The notes beneath the pieces are model-generated. The model made no database searches. It was given only the letters and a program-made list of their open reading frames with translations, and was not told the DNA's origin. A program made the position numbers and the translations under genes. A DNA stretch of 64,000 bases from Copromyces sp. CBS 386.78 (Eukaryota; Ascomycota; Sordariomycetes; Sordariales; Sordariaceae): assembly GCA_030685235.1 (NCBI GenBank), contig MU839241.1, positions 1 through 64,000 on the forward strand. The letters run 5' to 3'. Shown here piece after piece: positions 42,060 to 55,630 of this stretch. Every line of letters starts with the position of its first letter. Position 1 is the stretch's first letter.

Positions 42060-43539
42060 CCATAGCGGAAAAATGTAGCTGGCCTCTGCAGCAGATGGGA
42101 GATTCTGTGGAAGATGAAAGCGTTTCGCCCAGTAAAGGCATCTTGTCCAGATTTATCGTCTGGGCCAGACGCCTGAGGAGAGCTTCTAATTAGCTAAGAA
42201 CTTCTATTCCTTTCTCCCCCTAAAGGAGTATACTAAAGGCTCAAATTTCAACTATAATTTACAGCGAGGTCTATCGAGCGCACAAACCTCTTCGAAAAAG
42301 CCCCTAAATATAACCGCCAATATTAACAATATAATTATCGCTTATAGTAATTATATTAAAAAGTACGGACTATAATATTTACCCTATTAATTAATTGCGC
42401 TACAGTATGTACTAACCGCCTAGGGTAATACCTAATTAGGCCGTACAATTAAAATTATTACGAAATTATAGTACTTAATTAGGCTGTACAATTAAAGCTA
42501 TTACGAAATTACAATTGCGTATTAACTTTTTCGATATACTTGCGTATTAATCGAATAATATAATAATAATATATATGTATAGACGTGAAAATTAATATAA
42601 ATTAGGAAATAGAATAATGGGATAATCCGTTTTTTTTATTCGTTCGTATTATAATATTAAGACTAAAGGTAAAAGGGGCGGGGGTTACTGTAACGATGAA
42701 TTATAATTATTAAAGGAATTTCTATTAATGGACGAGCTAATTGCGAAATCTTTACTTAGAAGTATAAAAGGTAGTCTAATTACTTAATATAGATTGTAGT
42801 CGGTACGGTCTTTTAATATTAGTATATAATCCGATTGTTTTAGTAATAATAATTGTAATATTATAATATAGATTTATTATTGCTGTAGGTTTAGATATAA
42901 TTGGTATGGTATAGAGTGATGCGCTTATTATAAAAATTTATAGGATTAATAGATTTATTAACGATTAGATTGTCGAAGTTGAAATCTTTTTAATAATATT
43001 AATTAAAAAAGCGAAATATAATATTACCCTTCTTATTACGTTTACCCCTAATAATTCTTCGGCCGCCTTTAATAAGACCGGTAAATATATCTGCGGGCGG
43101 GCTATTAGTAATGCTAAAAGTACTAAGAATACGGCTATTACGAAATTAGGACCGTATATTAATATAATTTAAATTAGGCGTAGCCGATATTTAATGGGAT
43201 ACGGCCTTACCTCCTTTAATTAAATTCCGGGTAAATATAATTTATTATAAAGGGGTACTTATAGGGTTAATAGATTAGTTAATACTATATACCTTCGATG
43301 CGGCAATATTCTGGGTAAATAATGCCCTAGGCTGAAATTTCCGGGTAGAAGAGGTATTTAAAGGTTCGGGAATATTTGTTTTAGCGGGTATAATAATAGC
43401 CGGCGGCGGCGGCGGCGGAGGGGTAGGGAAAGATAATGGCGCTAGTTTAATCGGACTTAGCCGGTGCTTAAATAATTTCTTTAGCGAAATTTACTTGGGT
43501 GTGCCGAAAGTAATGGTTGGCTTAGTTAATTTAGGCAGT

Positions 43540-44200
43540 AAATGCGGCGATAATTGCGGCGGGGAAGATAATTCGGATGATTCTATAATACGGGTAGTAG
43601 TACGGGTAGCCTCTTCTTTATTAGCCTTTTCCTTTATAAGCCGAATAGCCTCCTCCCTAGTAGTACGGGCAACTTCCTCTTTAGCAATATAGGTAGCAAC
43701 CTCTTCTTAAGTAATACGAATAGCAGCCTCTTCTTTCTCTTTAGTAGTACGGGTAGTAATATTTTTATCGGCTTTCTCCTTTATAAGCCGAGTAGCCTCT
43801 TTTTAAATAGTACGAGTAGTAGCCTCTTCTTAAGTAGCGTAGGCAGCAGCCTCTCTAGTAAGCCGAATAGCCTCCTCTTAAATAGTACGGGCAATAGCCT
43901 CTCTAGTAAGCCGAGCAGCCTCCTTTTTGTCGGCATTCTCTTTTACAATACGGGAAGCCTCTTCTTTAGTAAGCCGAATAGCCTCCTCTTTCTCTTTAGT
44001 AATATAGGCACCTTCCTCTCTTATTTCGGCATTCTCTTTTACAAGCCGGGTAGTATCTTCTTAAATAATACGAGAAGCCTCCTCTTTAGTAAGCCGAGCA
44101 GCCTCCTCTTTCTCCTTAGTAATATAGGCACTTTCCTCTCTTATTTTTTAATATTCAGCTTCTTTTTGGGCTGCTCTCTTCTATACCCTTTCCGCTTCCT
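43540..44200 (-). repeat. Minisatellite encoding a former Glu/Ala/Arg coiled coil
   Basis: Plus-strand blocks such as gcctcctctttagtaagccg recur about every 30-60 bases. On the minus strand they read EEAARLTKEEASRI-like heptads broken by RIP-type stops. It was probably part of a long helical protein of the large element. Confidence 0.6.
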
Positions 44201-47200
44201 CCCTATTATTGTAGTATATCCTTATAATAAAATAATAGGTATTATTAATATATATAGATTTCTATTCCTAAATTTAGAACTCTAAGTAAAAGCCTTTATC
44301 GACTTTCGCTTTATTTTTATTAAATTTATTAATATATACCTTATAATTAATAGTATAAATCCGGCGGATATCTTTAAGGAATTCGAAAAATAAAGTTTTA
44401 AATTTCTTTTAGGGAATTAAATTAAGCGGTAGAGAAGATTCGTTATATAAACGCCGAAGATAATACAAAATATTATTACCTTTAATTATTTAATCGATAT
44501 TATAATTATTATATTAGGTATCGATATATTCGTCGAACTAAATAATAATATTATAAAGGAAATTATATTATAATAATTTAAATTCTATTTCGGTATTAAT
44601 CTTCTTTTACCTTTTAATTTCTATCTTAGGCGACGGAGGTCCTTTAAGCGAAGGAGACTTCTAAAGCGAAAGAAACAACGGAAATTCCTCGATAATAGGG
44701 GACAACTCTCTAATTAGGTCGGGAATCGGTTTTATTGTAAGTAGTTCGGTAATAATTATACCCTTTTATTTTAATATTTCCTAAGCTTTTATTTTATATT
44801 GGGGTATAAGAACGTTCTTAATATAATCTAATCTCTTTAATATATCGATATTATTATTTTTCGAAACCTTATTACCCGCCCGGTAAAATTCGTCGTCTAA
44901 TGAATCCGAAATAGAATATAGTTATATACGAAATATTTCTATATTTTCGGATTGGACAAATATATTATATATAGTATGTGTAATATCGAGAGGGGATGAG
45001 GGCGGGGATAATTTTAAATACGAAGAGGTTTTAATAATAGGCAATTCGGTAATTAGTATAAGTTTTAGTCTATACGGTCTAAAGTTAGGAGGAAGTATTA
45101 GAGTCTTTTTAACTGCCTTTTTAATAGATCCGGGGGCGGGTATACTCTTAGGCTTCGGCTACGGTACTTATAGAGGAGGGATTAGTATAATTATAGGCGG
45201 TTTAAATAGGGTATTCTTTAAATACTATATATATCGCTTTAACCTTATGAAAAATTCGTCGAAAGTATAGGCTGTAATTAATATTTCGATATATTTAAAT
45301 AGAGTACTTTTCTATAGCCGTAATATAGGATCCTTTATTTACTTATTGAACTAAGATGTGATTTCGGCGTACTAGTTTTATATTATAGTTAACTTCTGCG
45401 GTAATATTATTAATAATTATTTCTTTCTAGACGATGGCGGGGGGTCCGGAATCGGCGATTTAGTCTATGAGCGTTATTATTTTTATTGAACGAATAATTT
45501 ATTAGAAGGCTTGGAGGTATCCGGCTCGTTAAAAGGGTTTAGGATATTAATATTTGTGATTTAGCTATTATTATTTAATTGCTTATATATATCGTTATTA
45601 TTATTACCGATATTAAAATCTCTATATACGCTGTTTATTATAGTATCCGATAAATTGTCCGACGATAATAGAGAGGATGCCTCTAGGGGTAGGGTATAAG
45701 ATATACTATATTAATCCCAATATACGGTAAGATTAAATTGGGTTTCGATAGCTAGTATTAATATAAATATATTTTCGTATTAAATAAACGTGTCTAATTC
45801 GACTTTACGAAGGGCTAGGTAGATAGACAAGTTTTAAAATACTTTAGTAGTTTCCTTACGCGGATCTTTTAATTTAAATTATTTTAATAATTTATATACG
45901 AATTTAATGTATTTACAACCCTTTTTAATTATATTCCTACGTTTAAATATATAAACTTAAGTAATTTTATGTAGCGTTTTAATATAAATCTTCCGAAGAA
46001 AAAAGTATTTAAGAAAAGTACGGTCCGTAAAATTCTCTTCCTAATTTAGATATAGTATAATAAATAAGAATAAGTACGAATAGAATAATTTATTAAATTT
46101 AACGTACGCCCAATTTTTAATATATTCGATATTGTTGTTGTCGAAATACCTTTCCTTATTTAAGTTTGCGTAGTTAATATAAAACCGAAAATCGGTTTTA
46201 AAATCCTAGGTCTAGTTTATAATTATCTTATAAAACTGATTCTATATTATTTCTTATTTATATATTCCGAACCTTTCTAATATATAAATATATAAATTAA
46301 GAAATATTGCGCTAAGTGTTAAGATATTGGGAAAGACGGCGTAGGTAATAGAAATTAATAATATATTCGAATAATATACAAAAAAGACCTTTTAGTTGAA
46401 GGGGTCGATTTAATTCTTTATTTTATTTAATTTATCTTTAAATAAGTTAGTTAGGTTACGCCTCTATTTAATATTCGTTAGGTGAAAATTAATAAGGACG
46501 AACTTTTTAAAATTAGATCGCTTAAATAGGCGGAATACGTTAGGGTAGGATTTGTATAGCTACTTATATAGAAGTATACGAATTAATTAAATATAAAGCA
46601 ACGGGTAGTTAATATATTGAAATAATGTAATAAGACCTATTTAATAGTATGCTTCTCCTTATTCCTACGTAAGATTGAATTAGTTGTAATAGGTTTACGC
46701 CGAGTAGGCTTAACCGGAGTACGGAGTAATAATTGTTTATATCGTTTTAATATTCGTTTTAAATTTAATATATTAGCCGTAATAGTATTAGATATATAGT
46801 TTATATTCGATTCGTCTGCCGGTATAATTATAAGTATTTATTATATTGCGTTGTATTATTAGGACTAGGTTTAGGGTAATTGCGAAATGCCGGTTTATGC
46901 TTATTAATGTAATTGGTTAATAAATATTGAATAATGATGTATTATTTTTTATATTACTTATTTAAGTCGTCGTAATGTTTTAATATATATGTTTACTAGT
47001 TGTACTACCTTTAGTGCGCGATGGGGGTAGTGGGACGCTTTCGTTGTCTTTTATAATGGTAGCGATTGTAGTACGTATAAGATTTAGTTATTATTGTTAG
47101 TAAATATTTTTAGGGATAGATGAGATGGAGATAGAGGTTTTTTATTTTTGCGGGTTGATAGAAAAAGATTTTATAAGTGTAATTTGTACGTTGTTTTAGT

Positions 47201-48499
47201 AATGCTATTTATTTAACGGGTAATAAATAGTAGATTAGTAGATAAAAGGTATTAGTAAATTGCTTTACGGTACTTCGTTTATTTGCTTTATTGCGTTGCG
47301 TTTAGTAGGTTGGTAAAGTGAAGTGAATAGGCGAATAATAAGGTAAATAATTGTGCGTAGGTTTACCGCCTTGCTTAAATTACTTTAATATTCCGATTTC
47401 TAGTTAATAAAAATTAGAAAAGTCTTTTACTTACGACGATCGAAGCTTATAATATCGTTGCGTCAATTTACGTCGCGTTTCGCGTAAATTAAATAGGGAA
47501 ATAAGGAGATTTCCTAAAGCGTAGGCCTCGCCTACCAGGTAGGAAATATTACTGCAATCTAAATTTAGGCGATTAGTAAAACGATAATAACGAAGATTAT
47601 ATTTAATATATTAACGAGTAATAACCCGGTTAGGATATTACAATAATAGACTTCGTATTATCTCTTCCGAATTATTATAATAATGTTGATTTTTTAATTG
47701 AAGAGCCGGTCGTTAAGCTGATTGTAGAGGGCGATAATATAATATAAAGTATCGAATAGATAGTTAGGTCGAATATATTGCCGTTATTAATTAGCGATTA
47801 AGGATGGAAGATGGAGTTTAAGTTTAATGAGGACGATAGTAAATTCGAGGCTCCCTTCGTTTTTTGTAGATAAAATTAATTTAGAATTGGTTTTAATTTT
47901 TATTAATGTCGAAGAATTCTGAATTAGTAATTTTGAAAATATTATAGCTTATGCGACGTAGTCTGGTATATTATTCGATAATATATTAGGTGTTGAAGAT
48001 TACGAGGATTATATTATTGTCGTAGTAGATTTTAAATTATTTAACGAAATTAATATATTGGAGGAAGAGGGCTTATTTACGCCCTTATATAAAGAGGGTA
48101 ATAATAAGGATACGTTTGTTCTTGTATTAGTACGTTAAAATAAATCCGTCTAAATAACTGAATTCGAAATAGCGATAGCGATATTCGTAGATTTAACCAG
48201 GCTTAATTGGAGAAATTAGGAAGCTATACGAAAAATGCTATTTCTATTATGTAATGAAGATAATAATATCTTTAAAATAATAAAGCTATTACCCCCGTAA
48301 AAATCGATACTCTTAAATCGAATACGAAAACGAATATTAATAATATATATATAAAAGGCTAATATTCTATTAAATGTTGTAAAATTGCCTACCCTACTAG
48401 CTGGAATTAAAGATAGTGAGCGTTAAAAGATTAAAATAGTTCGAATACGGGAAGAGTTAAAGAAAGTAATTAATATAGTAAAGAAAATAAAGAATTTTA

Positions 48500-51000
48500 T
48501 TAAGCGATATAAGGGAATAATTAAAGAGCTTCGTACGTTGAGGCTAGTTATAGATTGTACGAAGGCGAAATTAGAAAAATTAAAAGTTAATTTAACGACG
48601 GAATTAGTTCGGTTAGGTGTAAAATTAGAATTAAACGATAAAAATACGGGTCCCTTATTGCTAATTATAATAATTTTAATATTTTTTAATTTATTTATAC
48701 TATTTAAAAATATTATGGCTTCCGATTTTAGTAGGCGATCCTATTCTGGTCCTAATTATTTTGTAGATAACCCCCGCGAATTCTACGAATTAGACGCTTA
48801 GCTATCGTTAGTGCGTACTATATCTAGATAGTACGCGTATGTTATTTTAGAAGATAGTGTAAAAGGTCCCGTTATTTTTCTATACGACTAGGTCTATTAT
48901 TGCTATATTAAGCCACTTGATCGCTATTTATTAGTATATAATAATATACCCAATAAATATATTTATATTAAAATATATATTAGTTGTATATAGGCTGTTG
49001 GATTTAATTATCGGATAAAAAGAATATATATTTAAAACCCTAATTAATTTTATTTATAGATTTAAAACGCTTATAAACGCGGAATTACTATTTTCGCTAA
49101 CGTTAATAATATTATACCCGAATAAGAATTTAGAGAGCTTATTTTAATTAATAAATTAATATTTATACCCGAAACGAAAGTATATATATATATTGTTATT
49201 AAAGTATATATAAACTATTCGTTTAGTAAAGATTATTGCGATCCCGGCTTTAAAATTAAGTTACGATTGGGTATAAGATAAAAATAATAAGTATTATTCC
49301 CTAAGTACGATTAGTTAGTTTTATTTACCCCGTAGAATAAGGATACGTATTATAATATAGTCCGGTGAATAATAATAGTTGGAAGGAATAATGTTGTGCC
49401 TATATACTATATAAACTTTATTAGAGCCGAGCTAGAGTTCGATTATTTTTCCCGTAAAGTATTCGAATACGAATAGGATTAAATACGAGAAGGGTGTCTA
49501 CTTATAATATTGTTTTTTTATATTAATTTTATTGATAGATTTAATATATTCTGTAATTCCTATTGTATATTAATAGGATATTATTTTATACTAGCGGGCT
49601 TAACGATAGAGGAATGTATAAAATCCGGTAGCGTTTTTCCCCTACTTTTCGGATTATATAGTTCAAACTTCGGCGATATTATTAAAGTAATAACGATAAT
49701 AGCAGATTTAAATAAGGGTATAATTATCGATATGCTTAGGAAAATACCCGGTTATAAAGGCAATAGTATAAAAGTTATATTCTACGTATTTATAATCTAT
49801 TATATAGGTGATATATTATAATAAACTGAAAATTCGGGATTTAAAGGCCTGCGCGGCACTAAGTTTTATTGATGTTATTTTATATTTTCTAATGTTAGGA
49901 AGCCTACTCGAAATTCCCCCGGTAACCTAAACGTATAGATTAACTTTGATATTATATATTATAATTATTACTATTAATAGATTATAAAAATTTAATAATA
50001 TATAGTATTATTGAATCTTAATAATATTAAGCGATATAGTACCTAATGGGGAATATTTAACCTATTTCCTACCCTATATCGATTATTGTTAGCACTTGAT
50101 ATTGTAATAAGCCGCCCTCCCGATATAGTATATTCGGAATTTAACGGTATTATATACATACTTTATTTACTATTCTGCTTTATTCTATTAAACCCTATTG
50201 TAAGGGTCGAATATATTGTTTAACTATAGGCCTAGTTATTCCTTTTTAGATAGGGATATTTATAATCGCTATATAAATATCTTAAGAATTATAAAATAAG
50301 TGACTATAGTAAATAATTGATTATTATCCCTGCGTTATTATTGTACTAGTTGAAAAGAGACTATTTTAACGATAAATTCTGTGAATGAGTAGAAGTAGAG
50401 ACCGGCGGTAAAGATTTAGTAAAATTGATTATTGAAATAATGGCTAAATTGGCTAAAAGTGTAATTATATTAATGGGCACTAAGATTTCGAAATATAACT
50501 ATTGCTGATTATTAGAATTAATTTATGAAATACGGTACTTATTTAACTAATTCTATATATTCGCTTCGGTTATATTTGGTTCGATAGTTATATTAGGTAT
50601 AAGATTAGGCGTAGGGACCTTAGGAGTATTCGGGGGTTCGCCGGATTGGCCGCCGCTATTATAGGTAGGAGAAGTCGAAGCTGGAGATAAAGCTAGAAAT
50701 AATGCCCCCGGTAGAAAATTAGGTAAAATTAATAATAGAATTTTGCGACCTAATATATATATTATAATATATTATAAGTCTTTTATAAAGGAATACGGTT
50801 TACTAATTAATTGTAATATATTGACGGGCGAGGATACGTATAGGTAAGTAAATTTTTAAAGAAGGAAGGAGTTACTAAGCGGGTAAATATATTGTAAGCA
50901 GAAATTATATTATTCTATTACGTAATTATTGTACTTACGTATATTAAAATCGTAGTAAATATAAATATTACGTATTAAGATAGTATTATTCAAATATTAT
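48500..51000 (+). pseudogene. RIP-degraded transposase-like reading frame
   Basis: With stop codons read as former Gln/Trp/Arg codons, the plus strand gives protein-like stretches: SDFSRRSYSGPNYFVDN near 48,725, GYYFILAGLTIEECIKSGS near 49,575, PLLFGLYSSNFGDIIK near 49,640, then TENSGFKGLRGTKFY near 49,830. From memory this order resembles TNP2/CACTA- or Plavaka-type transposases, with a 'P-(x)n-AGF-x-G-x(4)-KFC' block. The match is weak because most codons are altered, and no complete catalytic set can be read. Confidence 0.35.
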
Positions 51001-53394
51001 TCGTTAGTATTTAAATTCTTTTTTCGTTAATAATTTTTCGAATAGATAATTTAAAGAGAAAATATATTAAATTAATTATTCTACTATCGAAAAAGTATTA
51101 TTAATGAAAATAAATTTCTAGGAATTAATATATTTCACCCTCTTTAATACGTATAAAAATACTAATTTCGAACTAACTATATAAATAGCGGAGCTATATT
51201 ACAAATACTCTATTCTATTTAATAGGACTTTATTATACTCGGATTGGAACGAAATACGAAATAAAGAAAAAGAGTTAGAATATAATATCGATATACTGTA
51301 AACCGATTTAAATTATTTATTATTAACGGCTATTAACTATATTTTAGTAAAAGAATTAGAATTCGTTACATATATCACTAATAAAGGTTAACTACTTCTA
51401 AGTATTATTATAATCGATTATATAATAATAATATAGATTAAATTATTACGGTATACTTATTAGTATAACTATAGCGCGCTATTTAATTACCTACTAGTAT
51501 TTAACGAATATAAGAAAATCTAATTCTCGTACAAATTGGCTTTTATAAATAAATACATACCTTTACTATATTATTATTTTATTTCGGAAATTATAATACC
51601 TCTATCGATATTTAATAATTATATTTAATATCGACATATATTTTACCCTATTTCTATACTTTTATTAGTATTTACCCCTTTTATTATTATATTTTTATTA
51701 ATTTAAATATATTATATATTATAATAATTAATTTCGTATAAATAAGAGCTATTTCGATAACGGTACTTCTATACGCTATCGAATACTATTTATACGAAAA
51801 TATTATATTTATATATACTAAATTATATATAAAAATTACTTATTATTTTACCGTATACGTATCTGATGCACATTATATATTGTACTCCAAATCCAACTTT
51901 ATAATTAAATACGTCTACTAGTATCGAATATGCCGGCATTTATTTAATAGCGTATATAAAGCGCGATAATTAATTAAAAAATATATTTACTTTAATTATA
52001 GTAATTTAATTGTTATTAATATCGTTATATTATTTATTTAGACAGTATAATAAATATTATAACTTAAATTAATAGTATACTAATAATTCCTATAATATAT
52101 TTATAATATTACTAATTACTAATATAAATTCAATTATAACGATTATATTAAATTTATCTACTACCGTAATAGCGAAAATTAAAGTAAATATTAAATTAGT
52201 TATATCGAATATATATTTATTATAGATTATTATAAAGCTAGGTATATTTTCGCCCTCGTTATCTTAATTACGTATATTAAAGTTAGGTAACCGCTTTTAG
52301 ACTTTAACATTGTAGAGGAAATCCCGTATGAATTTATTATTATTAATATACTAATAATTCGCCCTATTTATTTATATATAGTTCGTATAGAAGGAATAGG
52401 AGTAGTTATAGTAGATTAGGATATATATACGCTCTAGCGATATCCGGCTATAATATTATTCAATAATAGAATCGATTATTTTACCCCGAATTATAGTACC
52501 CTATAATATTTATAATACCCGTAATAAATATTTGCCGGAAAGGTATTAAGTATATAAGTTTTTGTCCGTGAATTCTTTTATTAAATAAATATACTATACT
52601 AACTTACTCGCTTATATATGGTTAACGGCGGGCGATAACGATATATTGTATAATAACGATATTAATATAATTATAATTATATTTATCCGTACTTGAATAA
52701 ATGCTGACTACTAGTGAATTTTGAATTATTATTTAGTAGATTATATATTAATAGGTATATATATAGGAGTACTACTCGTTGGTCGCTGGTAGCGTTTTTA
52801 GCCTAGACGAATATATAAAATAATAGAAATTGTTTAAATCTTTAATCTGATTTCGACGGACCGAATTTCCGGGGCGGATAACTATTACGTATATACTCCT
52901 CTATCCTATCTCTATAATCCCGGGCTACGCTTACAGTACTACTTAATTAGGAATATTAATAGCAAGTTATTTCTATCTATATCATACTAGCGTATAAAGT
53001 AGACGGTCGCGTATTAATATAAACTAATTAATAATTATAAGAATAAGTATTTAAATACGTACCGTATAACGTACTATACAATATAACCATATATAAAACG
53101 ATTTTTAAGCGCTAGAAATCTTATAATTATTTAATTAAATATTTTCTTTTCTTTATTATTTTCTATTTCGTCGCTTTTATTTATAATCTTATAATATACT
53201 TTTACAATATTTACCGATATATATTTTTTATATATAGTAAATAATTAATAAAATAGTAATGCAATAATATTAGTATAAATTACCTTAATAATAATAGTTT
53301 TAATTATATATTATTAATATAACCATACGCTTATAGGGTAGCGGGGGCATTCAATCCAATATATAGTATACGGTGTACAATATACGACCGTACG

Positions 53395-53520
53395 TCGGTA
53401 TAGGCATTTAATCCGGTATATAGTATACAGTGTACGACCGTGCGTTAGTATGGGCATTCCGGTGTACAGCCGTGCAGCCGTACAGCCGTATAGCCGTACA
53501 GCCGTACAGCCGTAGGAGCG
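53395..53520. repeat. Tandem 8-9-bp repeat (acagccgt)
   Basis: About seven units of (gt)acagccgt/gcagccgt/atagccgt near 53,462-53,510, preceded by two copies of a ~75-bp gtatatagtataca-containing unit (53,355-53,460). Confidence 0.7.
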
Positions 53521-53540
53521 CAACCGCCAGCGGGGTCTGT

Positions 53541-53680
53541 ATATAGATTAGAGTCGCGGATTAGGGTTGCGGATTGGGGTCGCGGATTAGGGTCGCGGGA
53601 TTAGGGTCGCGGATTAGGGTTGCGGATTAGGGTCGCGGAATAGTGCTACGGATTAAGGTCGCGGGATTAAGAATGCGGGT
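53541..53680. repeat. 13-bp minisatellite with telomere-like TTAGGG
   Basis: About ten units of the consensus GGATTAGGGTCGC with variants. Most contain TTAGGG. It lies inside the AT-rich element near its right end. Confidence 0.85.
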
Positions 53681-54021
53681 TAGGATATAAATTATTAAAT
53701 AAAATCCAATACCTATAGTTATAAGCGTAACGACCCGCCTCCTATCCGTATATATAGTCCGTACATCCGCGTAAGCAACACCCGAACTTATACACCGGTT
53801 CCAGCGCATACTTTAACGTATACTTTAGAGCATTTTCCAATAGAAACCGGATGATAAGATTTAAATCAATTAGAGGCCTCCCTCAGTCGTCTAGACCAAA
53901 CGATTTCATCTAGTCCAGATTTCAACGTCTAGTCCAATAAACCAAACTACTATAGGAACTGAGGCATCGGTAGATAGCCCCTATCTACTCTAGACGCCCC
54001 CCTTATTATTCCGCTGCGGTA

Positions 54022-54812
54022 CCGTTTTGAACTTTGCCGCCATCACATTGGTCGTGCGAACTGTTCATAGTCGTAATCTCTGTGTTAGCATTGAGGCCGG
54101 AACAAGTTAGGAAGCGTGAGATGTTGAATCTACAGGCGAGGGGCGAGAGAAAAGAAGAGAGAACAATAACCTAAATGGGCAAGGGTAATAAGGATTATAG
54201 TGAGACAGTCAACCGGGCAACATATGTGAAAATGGTAAGGTAGCAATGTGAAACCCCGGTGGTGAGATTTTCAGGGCCAGACACATACCACAACAAAAGT
54301 AAAATCCTGACGTCAAACATCTTCTTCCGGGCTTCCATATAGTTTGATGCTAGGAATTGTTCCGACTCTGGTGTATCATAGAAGCCGAAGATCATAGCTG
54401 CATGCTCCCAAGTAGCGCGCAGACATCTCTCGGCAGTAATCATGGGCTCCGCCTTCCCTCTCAACTCTATGGGTGCAGGCTGCTTGGTAATAAGCCCCTC
54501 CAGTAGGGGTTGCAGACCCTTCAAATTCTCGACAAGGTGGCTGAGGACGTGGTGATGCATTGTTATGAAAGTCTCTTCCACATGCACGTATCGTATTATT
54601 CGAAAGACAAGCTGAAGTGCCACGAAGGTATCCAGAGGCTTGTGAACGCTGCGCATCTTAACCTGAGACTCGTTGTATGATGGAAGCGGCGATGTCGTTG
54701 TGAGGGGATCGTGATTCTCGTGATTCGGTGTATGGAACTGGAAGCCTTGGTGTAGTTCTGGAAAACAACGAAATTGAGACCCGGATACGCAGACTTCCGT
54801 CCGATCTCTCAT
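54022..54812 (-). pseudogene. 5' part of the NLR gene beyond the 12-kb insertion
   Basis: Minus strand. Joining 54,022 to 42,059 with one TA gives a continuous frame: an ATG at 54,068 runs 15 codons (MNSSHDQCDGGKVQN) into GNLQGDNLEEK on the far side. A GCTAACACAG sequence just upstream (about 54,082-54,091) looks like a branch site and acceptor. Further up, 54,812-54,292 has a helical frame from ATG 54,812 (LQLVFRIIRYVHVEETFI, then LSHLVENLKGLQPLL, then EARKKMFDVRILLLL), with a possible donor GTATGT at 54,292. It could be the N-terminal domain of the same protein. The link between the two exons is not proven; my simplest splice model does not keep phase. Confidence 0.45.
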
Positions 54813-54899
54813 AATGGCCGAGGAGGATATCTAGAGCAAATACACTAGACGGAAACATAGTTCTTGAGACAACGGAAGCAGGGAGAGCACTTAACTTGG

Positions 54900-55630
54900 A
54901 TCACGCTGAAGAACCAGGTGAAAAGTCTCATCATCTCGTACATTGGACCAATGACTCAATATCTTCTGCCCTGATTGCCATTGTTCGTTAAGCGCCGTGT
55001 CGAGCAACTCGGAGCAGAACCAACAGCCATGGTATTTGCCGCCATCACGTCCAGTCGTGTACGAATCTGCAGTTGGCTCCCAGTTCTACTCGCCAGGACC
55101 AAAAAGTCTTCTCAACCTTTACGCACAAGGGCAAGAAGACGATTCTAATACTAGCGAGTAGTAGGGTTCGCCAACGCGGGGCACCGGCGGGACGGTGGGA
55201 CGCCATTTGAACTCGGGTTATCACATCTCGAAAGCCCAATCGTGCCAATTTGAATTGTTGTCTGTATTCTGCATACCGTCCAAGCGAATATCGTCCCATT
55301 GAGGAGGTTGGTCGTCACGTTCGAGATGGTAGGCTTCCGTCTAGTCTTTGACAACAGCCGAGGATATTGCCAAACGCAACTACAATAGTTAGTAATACAC
55401 CCCTCAACAACAGGAAGGCTGAAAAGACCACTCAGCTTGAACCAAATCGAATCATCTGCTGGGGGGTTGTCGATGTCTCCTAGCATCCGGAGCCATCCCC
55501 CAACGTCCTTCTTCTGCCGTGCTCGCCATTGTCCGTTAACCGCCGTGTCGAGGAACCGAGAGCACAACCAACCGTCATTTTCTTTATCGCCGGGTCCGAA
55601 CCCTGTTTGCAAGTTGCCAGTTGGCATTCA
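54900..55630 (-). pseudogene. Tandem pair of related coding fragments, unrecognised
   Basis: Minus-strand text at 55,627-55,430 (NDGWLCSRFLDTAVNGQWRA, then GGWLRMLGDID) and at 55,065-54,900 (GCWFCSELLDTALNEQWQS) is clearly related at DNA and protein level. No complete gene can be assembled. It may be an exon duplication in a decayed gene. Confidence 0.4.

Larger units (their letters stand above)
42060..54019. mobile_element. ~12-kb RIP-ruined DNA transposon sharing termini with the MITEs
   Basis: Left end CCATAGCGGAAAAATG and right end (reverse complement) CCGCAGCGGAATAATAAGG match the MITE termini, flanked by TA at 42058-42059 and 54020-54021. Both ends carry GTCTGGGCCAGAC/TCTAGTCCAGAT subterminal repeats like those of copies 2 and 3. 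The ~11.6 kb interior is very AT-rich with almost no CpA/TpG and stops everywhere, as RIP produces. Two faint coding tracts remain: plus strand about 48.5-51 kb and minus strand about 47-43.5 kb. Removing the element joins the flanking NLR coding frame. Alternatively, other repeats are nested inside a MITE that lost its tRNA-like centre. Confidence 0.6.

Noticed and set aside
48538..49821. Short open frames in the AT-rich block as living genes
   Set aside because: They are islands between RIP-type stops in one degraded reading frame, not complete genes.
53541..53680. True chromosome end
   Set aside because: TTAGGG is part of a 13-bp unit, not a pure array, and ordinary genes continue to the right.
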